From Neomesorhizobium sp963726065 (GTDB taxonomy: Bacteria; Pseudomonadota; Alphaproteobacteria; Rhizobiales; Rhizobiaceae): a stretch of 64,000 nt of DNA. The notes under the pieces were generated by a model, which was not told the DNA's origin, did not search any database, and was given only the letters and a program-made list of their open reading frames with translations. The DNA is taken from NCBI GenBank assembly GCA_963726065.1, contig CAVSAU010000007.1, forward strand, positions 215,114-279,113. Direction: 5' to 3'. Of the stretch, positions 9,874-20,767 are shown piece after piece (the first letter of the stretch is position 1; each line of letters starts with the position of its first letter). Made by a program: the position numbers and the translations under genes.

Positions 9874-11952
9874 TCAGGAATGACGCCGGCGCGCCCGGCT
9901 TCTCGGCGAGGTCGCGCACCGCCTCGCGGAATTCGCGCAGGCTTTCGCGGATTTCCTCGATCGGCGCCCTGGTCTCGGTCGCTGGCTTCCTTGATGTGAA
10001 TCGGCGAGCCGGAGCCGCGTGCTGCGGCTGTGCGAACGGCATCGGCTGGAGCATGCCGGCGGGATACGGGTGCGGCGAAGCATAGGCGGCGTATGGCGCC
10101 GGCTGCGGATCAGACATAGGGGCGGGCTGGGGCATCGCCGGCGCATATCCATACGGAGATTGTACCGGCAACCACGGCTGGGGCATGCGGATGCTGAGCT
10201 TGCGGGGTACACTGGCTGCGGCACGTAAACGCTGCTGAGTTGGAAGCTGCTAGGGATGGTGCTGTGGGTAGACGGACGCCATGCGGCTGCGACTGGTAAA
10301 CGCGGCAGCATTCATGGTTGGCGTGGGCGAGCATCGGCGGCCTGCAATCGGGCATCGCGCCGGCCGCGTCTCTGCCTCGGACTGAGCCATCCATCCGTCA
10401 CGTCGCGTGCCGGGAACTTCTCTCGGGATGGCTTCGCGACGGGTCGGAAGCGCCGCGCGATGGACCGCCGCGGCGGCTGCCGCCCGGGCCGTCCGAACCG
10501 CCAGCGGGAGGCCGCCGGCGCGGGCCGGAAGCGATTGGCATCATCGCGCAGGCTCTCGAGCGCGCCGCGCGCCGCGCCGATGCCGATGCCCGCCAGGAAG
10601 CCGAGCATCATGCCGGCGAGCGAGATCATCGACGCGCGACGGCCCGATCGGCTCGAGCGGCGGATAGGCCTGCGAGATCACGCTCATATTGGCGGTGTTG
10701 ATGTCGCGCTGCTCGCCGGTCTCGCGCGCCGCAGCAGGAAGGCCTCATAGACCGCGCGCTTGGCGGCAGCCTCGCGCTCCAGTTCGCGCAGCGTCGACCA
10801 GGTCGTCACTGACGCCGCCCTGGCGCACCTTGAGCTGCGCCAGCCGCGCGGCAAGCTCCTGCTCGAGCTGCACGGCGCGCTTCAGTTCGATCTGGTTCGC
10901 CGAGACGATGCGGCGCAGCTCGGCCGCGATCTGCTCGCGCGCGCCGGCGAGCTGCGCCTCGACGGCAAGCCGCTGCGGATGCCGCGGGCCGAGCCGGACG
11001 GCCAGCCGGTCGCCTCCTGCTTCAGCGCTGGCATATTGCGAGCGCAATTCGGTCACCACGTTGGAAGTTATCTCTTCGGGCAATGTTCCGCCGAGCACCG
11101 CGTTGACGTCGACGCCCGCGTGTCGAGGCCGCTTTCGCATTGAGCTCGAGCGTGCGGGCACGCGCGATGGATAGCTGCTCGTTGAGCTTGACCATCTCGT
11201 CGTCGCTGATCAATCGGCCCTGCGCGTCGACGAGGTCGTTCTCGGCCTTGTAGGTCTCGACCTTGCGCTCGGCCGCTTCGACGTCGGCGCGAAGCTCGTC
11301 GAGGCGCGAAGTCAGCTCGTCTGCTGCGCGGCCAGCGGTGTCGGACTGGATTTCGCCGTAGGTTTGCAGAAACACGTCGGTCAGCGTGTTGGCGATCAGC
11401 GCCGACTTCTCCGGGTTGCGCGACCTGGCGGCGATCGACGACCACGAAGGTCTTGCCGCCGCGCTCGACGGTCAGGCTTTCGGCAAGATTGCTGACGGCC
11501 AGCGCGCGCCGGTTGTCGCCCGCGCCACTGTCGCGGGAAAGCAGCGAGCGCAGAATGGCGATCGAGGCTGCCAATGCCGCCGCACGCCTCGCCGTTGAAT
11601 TCCGGGTCGGCCGTCAGGTTGAGCTTGTCGACGACCTTGTTCAGAACGGTGCCCGAGGTCAGCACGCGCACCTGGTTCTCGACGATCGCCAGCGTCGCGT
11701 CGGATGGCAGGCCGGACTGGGTGAGGTCGCGGTCGACGATCTTCAGGTCGCGCGGGTCGATCAGAAGTTCGGCGACGCTTTCGTATTTCTTCGGCGTCGA
11801 AAGCGCGATCGCCGACGCCCATCAGCGCGCCTATGACCGTGGTGGCAAGGATGATCATCTTGGAATTGACGATGCCGCATCACCACCCGCATCGGGTCGA
11901 TCAGCGGCCGCCAGTAGAGGTCAGGATCGTCCGCCGTGCGGGGTTCGCTCAT
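9874..11952 (-). pseudogene. GumC/Wzz-type exopolysaccharide chain-length and export protein, frameshifted
   Basis: It begins MSEPRTADDPDLYWRPLIDP with a first membrane helix (MIILATTVIGALMGVG). A Wzz-type periplasmic domain follows (VRVLTSGTVLNKVVDKLNLT), then a coiled-coil (TSRLDELRADVEAAERKVET) and a GNVR-like region (ITSNVVTELRSQYASAEAGG). A second helix (MISLAGMMLGFLAGIGIGAA) precedes a proline-rich cytoplasmic tail and a final helix (IEEIRESLREFREAVRDLAE). The pieces lie in all three frames of the minus strand, so many indels are present. No Walker A tyrosine-kinase domain is seen. The end at 9874 is a best estimate. Confidence 0.75.
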
Positions 11953-12441
11953 ATCCAGGCGAAGGTTGCGGCGCTTCCGGCTCAGGCAGCACTGCTGCAG
12001 GAGGCGACACGCCGCGTTCTTCGCTGCGGCGCATGCTTCTGGTTGCCTCGACGGTCGCGCGATCGAAGCCCGACCATCGGCTGCGTGCGCCTTCCAGTTC
12101 AGGTGCCGCGGAACCCCGCGAAAGACGACCGGGGATCAGATCGGAAATGCTCCATCGCACCTTGGCTGCCGGGTCGCCGGCATGCCGGCCCCTGTCTGCA
12201 GCCGGCCGGCTTTCCGGCAGGGCTGGGTTGCGCGACCAGGCGGAAAGCAGCGGGCTCGGTGTCGCCTCGCGCCGCGACCGCGCCAGACGATGGCGCGTCG
12301 CCGGGTCGAGGTCGTCGTCGCGGCTTGCCCGCAGAAGATGTTCCGCACATCGGGATCGGCAGCTTCTTCCTGCCGCGTACGACCGAGCGAGAGCAGGGAA
12401 CGCTCTCGCCTTTTCCGGCCGTTGTCTTCTGCGTCAAACAT
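11921..12441 (-). pseudogene. hypothetical protein upstream of the GumC-like gene, frameshifted
   Basis: A possible start at 12441 gives MFDAEDNGRKRRERSLLSLG, and a later segment reads SMRRSEERGVSPPAAVLPEP in another frame. Codon use looks coding (strong third-position GC) but the frame changes at least once. The product would be a hydrophilic, proline- and arginine-rich protein of about 170 residues whose end overlaps the GumC start. I do not recognise it; it could be a cytoplasmic partner of the exporter. Confidence 0.35.
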
Positions 12442-12610
12442 GATCTGTGGTTGCCCGGGCCCACCGGATTTCGCAAGCTTCAATCGTTAAGCCACGCTAA
12501 ACAGCCATGGAAAACAAAACGTTAATTTCGCTTGGCTTGCAGAACGCCGAAGACCGCCGGGCCGGAACGGCGCGTTAAGCATTACCCGCGTTAGGTTCGC
12601 GCGCAGAGCA

Positions 12611-13930
12611 ATGACCGAGACCGGCGACACCACGCAAAGCCCGAAAATGGGCAGGATTCGGAGACTTCCTGGCCAGCCGGCGTAGCGTGCTTCGCGATTA
12701 CTTCACCGCGATCAGCGGCTCGGCCGGACGGCTGGTGTTTTCGCTCGTCTATTTCATCGCGCTGGCCAACACGCTTTCGATCGCCGATTTCGGTCTGTTC
12801 GCGACCGCTTCGGCCGCCGGCGTCATGCTGTCGCGCATCCTCGCCTTCGGCTTCATCTCGGCGCTCTACCGCATCGCCACCGTCCGGCCCGATCTGATCG
12901 GCGTCTTCACCGGCGGGCTTCCTGCTGCTTGGCGCTGCTGTCGCTGCCCGTGCTGGCGCTGGCCGGCATGGCTTGTCTTCGCGCTGTTCTTTGCCGGCGA
13001 CCATGCCGGTATCTGCGATCTTTGCCGCCGTGATCGTCGCCGAGGCGCTGCTGTGGCGGCCGGTCGAGGTCGTCATCATCGTCAACAACGGCATGGGCAG
13101 GTTCGGCCGCGCCGCGATCGCTGGTGATCATCGGCACCGCTGATGCGGGCTGCCGCAGCGTTGGCGTTCACGCTCTGGCCGACGCACGATCTCGCCGCCT
13201 GGTCGAGCTTCTACCTCGCCGCCAACGCGCCTGTCGCTCGCCATCGCCGTCGGCTGTTTTCTATCCGCGCCAGCGGCTGCGCTTGCAGGCCGGAAGCTCT
13301 ACTTGGCGGCGGCTGGCCGATTCGCTCTACGTCGCCGGCGCCGAAGTGCTGTTCTACCTGCAGATGGAGTTCGACAAGCTGCTGGTGCTGTCGATCGGCG
13401 GCGCCCAGCTGGCCGGCATCTACGCCATCATCATGCGGCTGGTCGACCTGACCGCGATCCCGATCCGCACCTTCACGATGATGCTGGTGCAGAAGATGAT
13501 GCGGGCGCCGGAAATGCTGGCGCGGCTTGGCGATTCGCGCCGGCATCGAGAGGCGGCATCTTTGCCGTCTCGACGCTGGCGCTGCGGAGCTCTGGCGGTC
13601 CTGCTGCACTTCTTCCCGCGGCGCGCTCGGCCGCAACGTCGCGGAGGCCGCGCCGCTGGTCGGCCTGGCGCTGCTGCGTGCCGGGCTTGCGCAATCTCGT
13701 CGAGTACCAGGCCGAGCTGCTGTTCGCGCGCGGCCAGACGCTGATCCGCGCCGTTCAACCTGGCGCTGCTCGCCGGCGTCAAGGCGGTGCTGCTGGTCTG
13801 GGTGCTGACGCGGCGTGACCGACACGGCCGACCTGGTGCTGGTCGCTGAACGCGGTCTTCGCGGCGCTCTATCTCGCCTCGGCGCTGCTGACCTACAGCG
13901 GCGCTGCGGCTGCCGGCGAAGCCGGTCTGA
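12611..13930 (+). pseudogene. Wzx-type polysaccharide flippase, frameshifted
   Basis: The ATG at 12611 gives MTETGDTTQSPKMGRIRR. The frame then shifts, and the continuing sequence reads FLASRRSVLRDYFTAISGSA, a typical flippase N terminus. Hydrophobic helices follow (LVFSLVYFIALANTLS; GLFATASAAGVMLSRILA; LLVLSIGGAQLAGIYAII; AAPLVGLALL). Expected size is about 435 residues with 12 helices. It would flip lipid-linked repeat units for the polymer exported by the GumC-like protein. At least four indels interrupt it. Confidence 0.72.
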
Positions 13931-13938
13931 GCGCTGCC

Positions 13939-14804
13939 TCAGGCCGCGCCGATCAGGCGGCGGATGCGGTCGAGATCGGTGCCGATGAAGGACTGCATGC
14001 CGATCGCCACCTGTTCCGGCGACATGCCGGCGACGAAGTCGCGGAACTCGTCGTCGCGACACGGCTGTGCCGATCCAGTGGACGCGGCAGAATTCCTCGG
14101 TCGCCATGGAAATGCCCGGCGCCGCCGAGCACCTCGTCGACATAGCGGCCGTAGATCATGCATTCGGAGAATTTGCGCGACCGAGCCGACGACCTCGACC
14201 CAGTGGCGGCCGTGCACGTCCTCGATGCGCCGGCACATCGCCTGACAGCGTGTCGCGCCGCCAGGCGATCAGCGTGGCGATGTAGTCATGCGGCGAGACC
14301 GTCAGGCTCGTCGATGCCAAGCGCCGCGCCGGCATTTCGCGACCAGATGCTGCTGATCGCCCTCGACCGGCTCGGCAGCGCATCGTCGCGGCGGAACAGC
14401 CGCGCCTGCGCCGTCGCGCCAGAAGACGCCGCAATCGAACGGCTTCAGGAAGGCCACGTCGGAATCGCAGTAGACCAGCACGTCCTCGCCGACATGCGCG
14501 GCGATGGCGATGCGGCGCAGCTGCTGCACGTGCCAGCCGCGCAGCGGCTGCGTCCTCAGGCTCAGCCAGATGCGGCGCCGGAACAGGCTGAGCGGATCGT
14601 CGACCAGGCCTGCAGCCAGGACGGCAGCAGGTCGCGCTCGTCGACGACCGTGCGGGACTTGCGTTTCCAGCTGGCGGAACAGCGCAACATCGCGGCGCTC
14701 GACCAGGATGTAGTGATGCGACGATGCCGGTGACGAATGCGGTCGATGGTTTCGCAAAGCAGCCGGCAGCGCTCGAAGTCCGGCGCATAGCTGGCGGTCA
14801 CCAT
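13939..14804 (-). pseudogene. DUF6492-like glycosyltransferase-type protein, frameshifted
   Basis: The start at 14804 reads MVTASYAPDFERCRLLCETI. Other pieces in shifting frames are HHYILVERRDVALFRQLET, LLPSWLQAW, EDVLVYCDSDVAFLKPFDCG, EDVHGRHWVEVVGSVAQILR and FIGTDLDRIRRLIG at the C terminus. The YCDSDVAF segment is a DxD-like nucleotide-sugar site. Such proteins sit in polysaccharide clusters and may transfer a sugar. The assignment is from motif memory, with moderate confidence. Confidence 0.6.
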
Positions 14805-14809
14805 CGCTG

Positions 14810-15669
14810 CGGATCGGGCGGCGGCAGTTCGCACCGACCGGCGTCGCCGGTTCGCCTGCCGGGAACGAACCGGCTGTTCATCCGGCCGTCCGCGCCGGCG
14901 AAGCTTCTGGCGCAGGACGCGCGCCAGGAAAAGCGGATTGCCGACGATATAGCGGCGCCACAGCCGGCCGGGCTCGACGATCAGCCGGAACAGCCATTCG
15001 AGGCGCAGGCGGCGCAGCCACGCCGGCGCGCGCGGCACCGCGCCGCTCAGGAAATCGAGCAGCGCGCCGACCGCGATCGGCAGCGTGCAATGCTCGCGCG
15101 TCGAGATTGCGCGCGATCCAGAATTCCTGGCGCGGCACGCCCATGGCGACCAGCAGGATATCCGGCCGCAGCGCCTCGATGCGATCGAGGATCTCCGGCT
15201 CCTCGCTCTGCGGTGAAGATAGCCGTCATGGATGACCACGAACCTGTGCTGCGGCGCCAGCTCGCAGAAGCTTGGCGGCCGCCTGCTCGGCATTTGCGCG
15301 GGTTGCGCCGAGCAGGCCGACCGTCAGCGGGCTCGCAGCCGCACTGCAGAAAGGCCGGGATGAAATCGGTGCCGTTGAGATTGGCCGGGAAACGGCTCGC
15401 CGTAGAGGATCTTCGCGGCGATATCGACGCCGACGCCGTCCGGCAGGATCAGGAAATCGGCAAGCGCCGCGGCGAACGCGGATCGTCGCAGGCGACGTTG
15501 GCATTGTGCGCGTTGAGGAAGCTCGACCTTGGTGAAGCGCCTCTCGGCGATCAGGCGCAGCAACAGCCGCGATCGCCTGTTCCGCAGTCGACGCTGGCGA
15601 CCGAGATGCCGAGGATGTCCTTCCAGCGCGGGCAGGCCGAGGCGTGGCGCGCGACGAGTGCATGTTCAT
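14810..15669 (-). pseudogene. WecG/TagA/CpsF family glycosyltransferase, frameshifted
   Basis: Diagnostic pieces are ALADFLILPDGVGVDIAAKI, LTVGLLGATRANAEQAAAKL, RPDILLVAMGVPRQEFWIAR (across a frame change) and VGALLDFLSGAVPRAPAWL. These are the WecG/TagA core motifs. The C-terminal segment GLEWLFRLI-like (reads RLEWLFRLIVEPGRLWRRYI) is also typical. The start ATG overlaps the TGA of the upstream glycosyltransferase (ATGA), which shows translational coupling. It would add N-acetylmannosamine or a similar sugar to an undecaprenyl-linked acceptor. Confidence 0.78.
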
Positions 15670-16846
15670 GCCGCGCCTCTTGCCGCCGGCAGACCGAGCG
15701 CGACCAGGCCGAGCCTGAACCTGCGCGTCGAGTGCGGCGCGCTGGCGGCGATAGAAGCGCGCGCCGTCGACATCGCTGGCTGCGCCATGCGGCGCAGCTC
15801 GAAGCGCGCGCGGCGAACTCGCTCGGGTCGTCGGCGACGACGCAGTTTGCCGGCACGCGGCCGATGCCGCGCAGCGAGCGCGAGGTCGCGACCGCCGGCA
15901 GGCCGAGTTCGAACGTCTCGATGGTCTTCAGCTGCACGCCGGTGCCGGCGCGGCTGATCAGCGGAACGACGCGGCCGCTGCGCACGAACTCCGTGCGCGT
16001 CCGGAACGCGGCCGACGAAGCTGACGCCGGGATGCGCGACGCAAGGCCGGCGGGCACGCTGCCGGCGATCGGATGCGGAAATCGCGCGGCAGATGCGGCA
16101 CGACCGCTTCCAGGAACCAGTCGAGGCCGATGCGGTTCGGCTGCCAGGTCCAGGTGCCGATCAGCGCCGCATCGCAGTCGATCTGTCGCCGCGCTGGCGG
16201 CGGCGGCGGCGCCGAGCCGGGTGACCAGCGGCAGCGCGGCCGACTTGCCGCGGAGCGCCGACGCCGAGCGCGGCGCGGTCTTCGTCGGCCAGCGTGAAGA
16301 CGAAGCTGCGCCTTGCCGCAGAGCCGCGCCTCGATGCCCTTCAGCAGCCGCGCCTCGCGCCGGAAGAGGAATTTCTGCAGCAGGCCGTGGCGGCCTCGGC
16401 GTTTTCCTCGGCCGAGCGGAACTCGACATTGTGCGCGACGAAGATCGACGGCTTGTCGTCGAACAAGCCCTTCGAAGGCGCCGGCGAACTGCACCGCGTT
16501 GAGCACGTAGCCGTCGAACGGCCCGATGCGCGTCGAAGGGCGGCGCGCACGTCATCCGGCGTGACGGCGCGCAGCTTGACCGACGAGAAGGTGAGGCCGG
16601 CAGCCACCGCCTTGCCCAGCCATTCGAGCTTCTGCGAGAACGAAGCATTCTCGGTGCGCACGTCGACGGAGCCGAGCACGACCGTGTTTTCCGGATCGGA
16701 AGGCTGCTTGCCCGGCCAGGTGAAGCCCAGCACCGTGACGCGCACGCCGGCGCGGCGCAGCGCGTCGATGATCGCCGCGTTGGCGATCTCGTAGCCGGTC
16801 GCCGGCGCCGCTGCGGCACGATCGAAGTGGCGAACACCAGATGCAT
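15666..16846 (-). pseudogene. GT4-type glycosyltransferase, frameshifted
   Basis: The start MHLVFATSIVP at 16846 is followed, after a frame change, by TGYEIANAAIIDALRRAGVR and LGFTWPGKQPSDPENTVVLG. Later pieces are GLFDDKPSIFVAHNVEFRSA and GTGVQLKTIETFELGLPAVA near the C terminus, the usual place of the GT4 nucleotide-sugar site. Several indels interrupt it. It lies first in the minus-strand glycosyltransferase group that runs towards 13.9 kb. Confidence 0.7.
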
Positions 16847-17019
16847 TCACCTGTCCTGTGCCGCTCCGATAGCAAAGGGCGGTGAAGTGTTGATTAAGCG
16901 CGATCTAAATAACGCAACCGAAAGTGGCGCCGCGCCGATCTCCGCCGCCGATCTCGGAAAGTGCTTAGTGGAATGTTATCGCCAATGGGAGGATTTTCTT
17001 GAACATGTCTCAGTTGAAA

Positions 17020-17286
17020 TCAGTTCGATTGTGACGCGTCGGATGATTTCGACGCGTCGGATGTTGCCGAGGCAGGCTTCGGAGCTTGTTGACTACCCAA
17101 AATATAGCCTGCAATCCCGCTTATGGTAGCGATTGCGGCATCGGCAGAGACTTTATCAATTATTCTAAGCCCGAAAATTGCGATGACTATAACGACTGCC
17201 GTGGTCATGCGAATGACAAGGCCGGACTGAACAGCCGACTGCACCAACTTGATTGTAGACTCCGGAACCATTTTATTGAGAAGCAT
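17020..17286 (-). CDS. small membrane protein, unknown
   Basis: The 88-residue product MLLNKMVPESTIKLVQSAVQ has one clear hydrophobic helix (MTTAVVIVIAIFGL), a weaker glycine-rich one (AIATISGIAGYILG) and a serine/alanine-rich C-terminal tail. Size and layout recall small holin-like or polysaccharide-accessory membrane proteins, but I do not recognise a family. It is intact although its neighbours are frameshifted. Flanking gaps (16847-17019 and 17287-17437) hold no other gene that I can see and are AT-richer than the surroundings. Confidence 0.55.
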   Translation of the reverse strand: MLLNKMVPESTIKLVQSAVQSGLVIRMTTAVVIVIAIFGLRIIDKVSADAAIATISGIAGYILGSQQAPKPASATSDASKSSDASQSN

Positions 17287-17437
17287 TTCCCGGGTAAAGC
17301 GCCCTGCGCGTCCCCGCGAAGCACCCCGGCGATCGGATTTGCTGCCGGCACGAAGCGCCCGCAAACACAATTTTTAACGAGACATTAAACGAAACAGGAG
17401 TTCATCTGGAGTTGACCACCCAGATCTCGGCCGGGGC

Positions 17438-18447
17438 ATGAACTCAAACCCATCAAGCGGTTCGATATCGATCCTCGCCCGCTCGCCCGGTCTCGAGCCG
17501 GAGACTATTCGCGGCGTCGTGACCGTGCCGACCTTCCGCCGGCCGGAGCAACTGCTGGAAACGCTGGCCTCGCTGCAGGCGCAGCGGACCGGGCGGCGCT
17601 TCGCGGTGATCGTCATGGAGAACGAGGCGGAAGCCCGCGAAGGTGCCGCCGCCGCGCAGCCGCTTTTCGAGAGCGGCGCGATCGGCGGCATGGTGATCGT
17701 CGCGCATGAGCGCGGCAATTGCAGCGCCTACAATGCCGGCTGGCAGACGGCGCTGCTGAATTTCCCGAGTTTCGAGCATCTGCTCGTCATCGACGACGAC
17801 GAGATCGCCGATCCGCGACTGGCTGGAGCGCATGTGCGCGCCAGCCGAGACGCTGCGGCGCCGATATCGTCGGCGGGCCGCAGGTGCCGGTCTTTCGCGC
17901 AAGCCGCGCATCAGCAAATGGGCGACCCATCCGGTCTTCGCACCGCCCTACACGCAGAGCGGGCCGGTCGACGCGCTCTATTCGTCGGGCAATCTGCTGA
18001 TCGGCCGCCACGTGCTGGCCGCGATGGGACCGCCCTTCCTCGACCTGCAGATTCAACTTCATGGGCGGCGGCGATTCCGATTTCCTCAGCCGCGCGGCGC
18101 AGCGCGGGCTTCCGGCTCGCCTGGTGCGCCGAGGCGCCTGGTGCGCGAAACCGTGCCGGCGCGCCGCGTCGAAGCCGACTGGATCCGCGCGCGCAGCCTG
18201 CGCAACGGCGTCATCTCGACCCTGGTCGAGAAGAAGAAGCGCGCCGGCACAGCCGCTCGGCGGACTGCAAGGTCTTGCAAAGAGCCTGGCGCTGCTCGCC
18301 GCTTCGCCGTTTCGCGGCGCGCTGGCAAGCTGGCGCAGACCGGCTCGCTTTCGATCGGCCATCTACCCGGTCTATGTCGCGCTCGGCCGCGTGCTGGCGG
18401 AATTCGGATACGCCAATGAGCAATACCGGCAGCCTGAGAAGAACTGA
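17438..18447 (+). pseudogene. GT2 family glycosyltransferase, frameshifted
   Basis: The N-terminal half is intact: GVVTVPTFRRPEQLLETLAS, FAVIVMENEAEAREG, GNCSAYNAGWQTAL and LLVIDDDEIADP, the last two being the GT-A nucleotide-sugar site. After ~17850 it continues in other frames with DIVGGPQVPVF, WATHPVFAPPYTQSGPVDAL, LYSSGNLLIGRHVL and FMGGGDSDFLSRAAQRG. It ends at 18447, overlapping the start of the polymerase gene. Confidence 0.75.
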
Positions 18448-19826
18448 GCCGCGGCCGACTCGCCGCGGCGTTCTCACGCGAGCGCGTCGCCACGGCCATC
18501 GCGACGCGATCCTGCTGACCGTCGTCATGGTCTCGTTCCGGCCGTTCCAGCCGGACGGCGCGCGAGCCGTCGCCGGAACGGCGGCGACATCGTCAACCAG
18601 CTCGGCTTCGGCTCGCTCGGCGCCCTCTGCGCTGTTCTCGCTGCTGTCCTTCGCCGACCGCGCGTGGTCTAGCGGCGTTCTTCAGCCCGTGGTGGCTGCT
18701 GCTGCTGGGCTTCCTCGTGCTTTCGGTGTTCAACGCCACCGACCCGTCGGCGGCGATGCGCGCCGCCTTCTTCACGGTGATCGGCATTCTGACGATGACG
18801 ACCGTGCTCGCCCTGCCGCGCGACGCCGACGCGTTTTCGACAGTGCTCGCCGTCGCCGGGCTTTGCGGTCGTCGTCGCTCAGCTATGTCGGCCTGGTGAT
18901 TTTTCCCGACGTCGCCATCCACACAGCGGATTCAATCGAGCCGGAACATGCCGGGCTCTGGCGCGGCGTCTTCCCGCACAAGAACATCGCCGGCCCGGTG
19001 ATGGCTTGCTTCAGCTTCGGCGGGCTCTATCTCTGGCGCCGCGGCTGGAAACGCGCCGGGCGCGCTGCTGTTTGTCGCGGCCTTGGTTTTCATGGCCAAC
19101 ACCGGCTCCAAGACCACCGCCGGGCTGGTGCCGCTGGCGATCGGGCTGGTCGTGCTTGCCCGGCCTGATCGGCATGCGGCTGCTCACCCCGATCCTGTTT
19201 CGCGCTTGCCATGTCGTTGCAACGGCGCTTGCGACGCTCGGCATCGTCTTCATCGAGCCGCTCAAGCGATCTCGCCAACCGGCTTGCGCCGGACCTCACC
19301 TATACCGGCCGGACCGACGCTATGGGAGTTCATCGGCGAGATGATCGCGCAAGCAGCCATGGACCGGCTACGGCTATGACAGCTTCTGGGGAACGCCGAT
19401 GCTGTCACCAGCACCGACCAGCCGTTCGACCGAGCTGGGACATCCGCGGCATCGTGCACGGCCATGAACGGCTATCTCGACATCGCCATCGTCATGGGCA
19501 CTGCCGGCGCTCTGCGTGGCCGATCGTCGCCTTCCTGATCGCGCCGCTGCGCGACTACATGCGCATCCCGCTGCTCAAGGAAAACATCTTCTCGGCGACT
19601 TCTTCATGATGATGCTGCTGTTCACCGCGCTCAACGCGTTCCTGGAAAGCTTCTTCTTCCGCCGCGCCGATCCGGTCTGGCTGTTCTTCGTCTTCGGCGG
19701 CATTCGGCCTGAGACTGGTCGCGCGGTTCCCGGTGCGGGCCGCACCGGTGCGTCATCGGCCGGCAGCGTCTTCCTAGCGGCAGCCCGACAGTCTATGTCG
19801 AGCCGTCGGGAGATTTTCGGACATGA
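18416..19826 (+). pseudogene. O-antigen ligase/Wzy-type polymerase (ExoQ-like), frameshifted
   Basis: A polytopic membrane protein starts MSNTGSLRRTEPRPTRRG and has repeated helices (AAFFTVIGILTMTTVLAL; VGLVIFPDVAIH). It carries the family motif GLWRGVFPHKNIAGPVMACF and ANTGSKTTAGLVPLAIGLVV. The ligase-like periplasmic loop is seen as GRTTLWEFIGEMI in mixed frames. The likely stop overlaps the proC start (ATGA at 19823-19826). It would polymerise the repeat units made by the neighbouring transferases. Confidence 0.75.
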
Positions 19827-20651
19827 CATCGACAGTCGATCTTCGCCGGTTGCGGCAATATGGGATACGCCATGCTTTCGGGCTGGCTGAAATCGGGACA
19901 GGCTCGCCGCCGGCGGAGGCCTTCGTGGTCGAACCCAACGAGGCGCTGCGCGAGCGCGCCGCCAAGCTCGGCGCCATGCAGTGGCGGACAGTGCCGCCGA
20001 ACTGCCCGCCGGCCTGTCGCCGACGCTGGTGGTCTTTGCGGTGAAGCCGCAGGTGATGCGCGAGGTGGTGGCCGGCTACAAGGCGCTTCGCCGACGGCAA
20101 GCACGACCTTCCTCAGCATCGCCGCCGGCACGCCGATCGCCGATTTTCGAGGAGATCCTCGGCGCGCGCGCCGATCGTCCGCTGCATGCCCAACACGCCG
20201 GCCGCGATCGGCAAGGGCATGATGGTGATCGTGTCGCGAACGCGCGTTGGTGACGGAGGCGGCGCGCGACTTCGTCGCCGACCTGCTGTCGGCCAGCGGC
20301 GAGGTCGCGACGATCGACGACGAAGGCCTGATGGATGCGGTCACCGCGGTCTCCGGTTCCGGGCCGGCCTATGTCTTCCATTTCATCGAGGCGCTGACGG
20401 CGGCCGGCGAAAAGGCCGGCCTGCCCGCGGACACGGCGAGGCTGCTTGCCATGCAGACCGTCTACGGCGCGGCGTGCGCTCGCCGCCGAAAGCCGGCGAG
20501 GAGCCCGGCATGCTGCGCCAGCAGGTGACCAGCCCGAACGGCACCACGGCCGCAGCACTCGCGCGTGCTGATGGGCGACGACCGGCTCACGAAGCTGGTC
20601 GTCGAAGCGGTCGAAGCCGCAAGGCTGCGATCGATCGAACTCGGAAAATAG
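19823..20651 (+). pseudogene. proC: pyrroline-5-carboxylate reductase, frameshifted
   Basis: The expected NAD(P) motif FAGCGNMGYAMLSGWLKSG is present but out of frame with the ATG. Further pieces are AEAFVVEPNEALRERAAKLG, LSPTLVVFAVKPQVMREVVA, SGEVATIDDEGLMDAVTAVS, GSGPAYVFHFIEALTAAGEK and MLRQQVTSPNGTTAAAL, all diagnostic of ProC. At least five indels are needed. ProC makes proline and is usually required for prototrophy, so sequence error is the favoured reading. Confidence 0.88.
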
Positions 20652-20665
20652 GACCCGGCGAAGGC

Positions 20666-20717
20666 TTACGCATGTCGCGCAAAAGTGTGCAGCGGTTTGC
20701 GATAACGACATGCGTAA
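20666..20717. repeat. 52-bp palindromic element between convergent genes
   Basis: TTACGCATGTCG (20666-20677) is the exact inverse complement of CGACATGCGTAA (20706-20717), with a 28-nt loop reading CGCAAAAGTGTGCAGCGGTTT and so on. The shape and sequence resemble a dispersed intergenic palindrome that I remember from rhizobial genomes. It lies between proC and the convergent dehydrogenase gene, where it could also terminate both transcripts. Confidence 0.7.
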
Positions 20718-20767
20718 AAAGACTTAAGGCGAAGCGCCGAACCGGAAAGACCGCGGCGCGCTGTAGA

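Noticed and set aside
9874..11952. Polysaccharide co-polymerase with a tyrosine-kinase domain (ExoP/Wzc)
   Set aside because: No Walker A motif or tyrosine-rich tail was found; the cytoplasmic tail is proline-rich, so a GumC/Wzz-only protein is preferred.
14724..16502. 592-codon plus-strand frame in the glycosyltransferase region
   Set aside because: The minus strand carries clear WecG and GT4 motifs; the plus frame is arginine- and alanine-rich shadow sequence.
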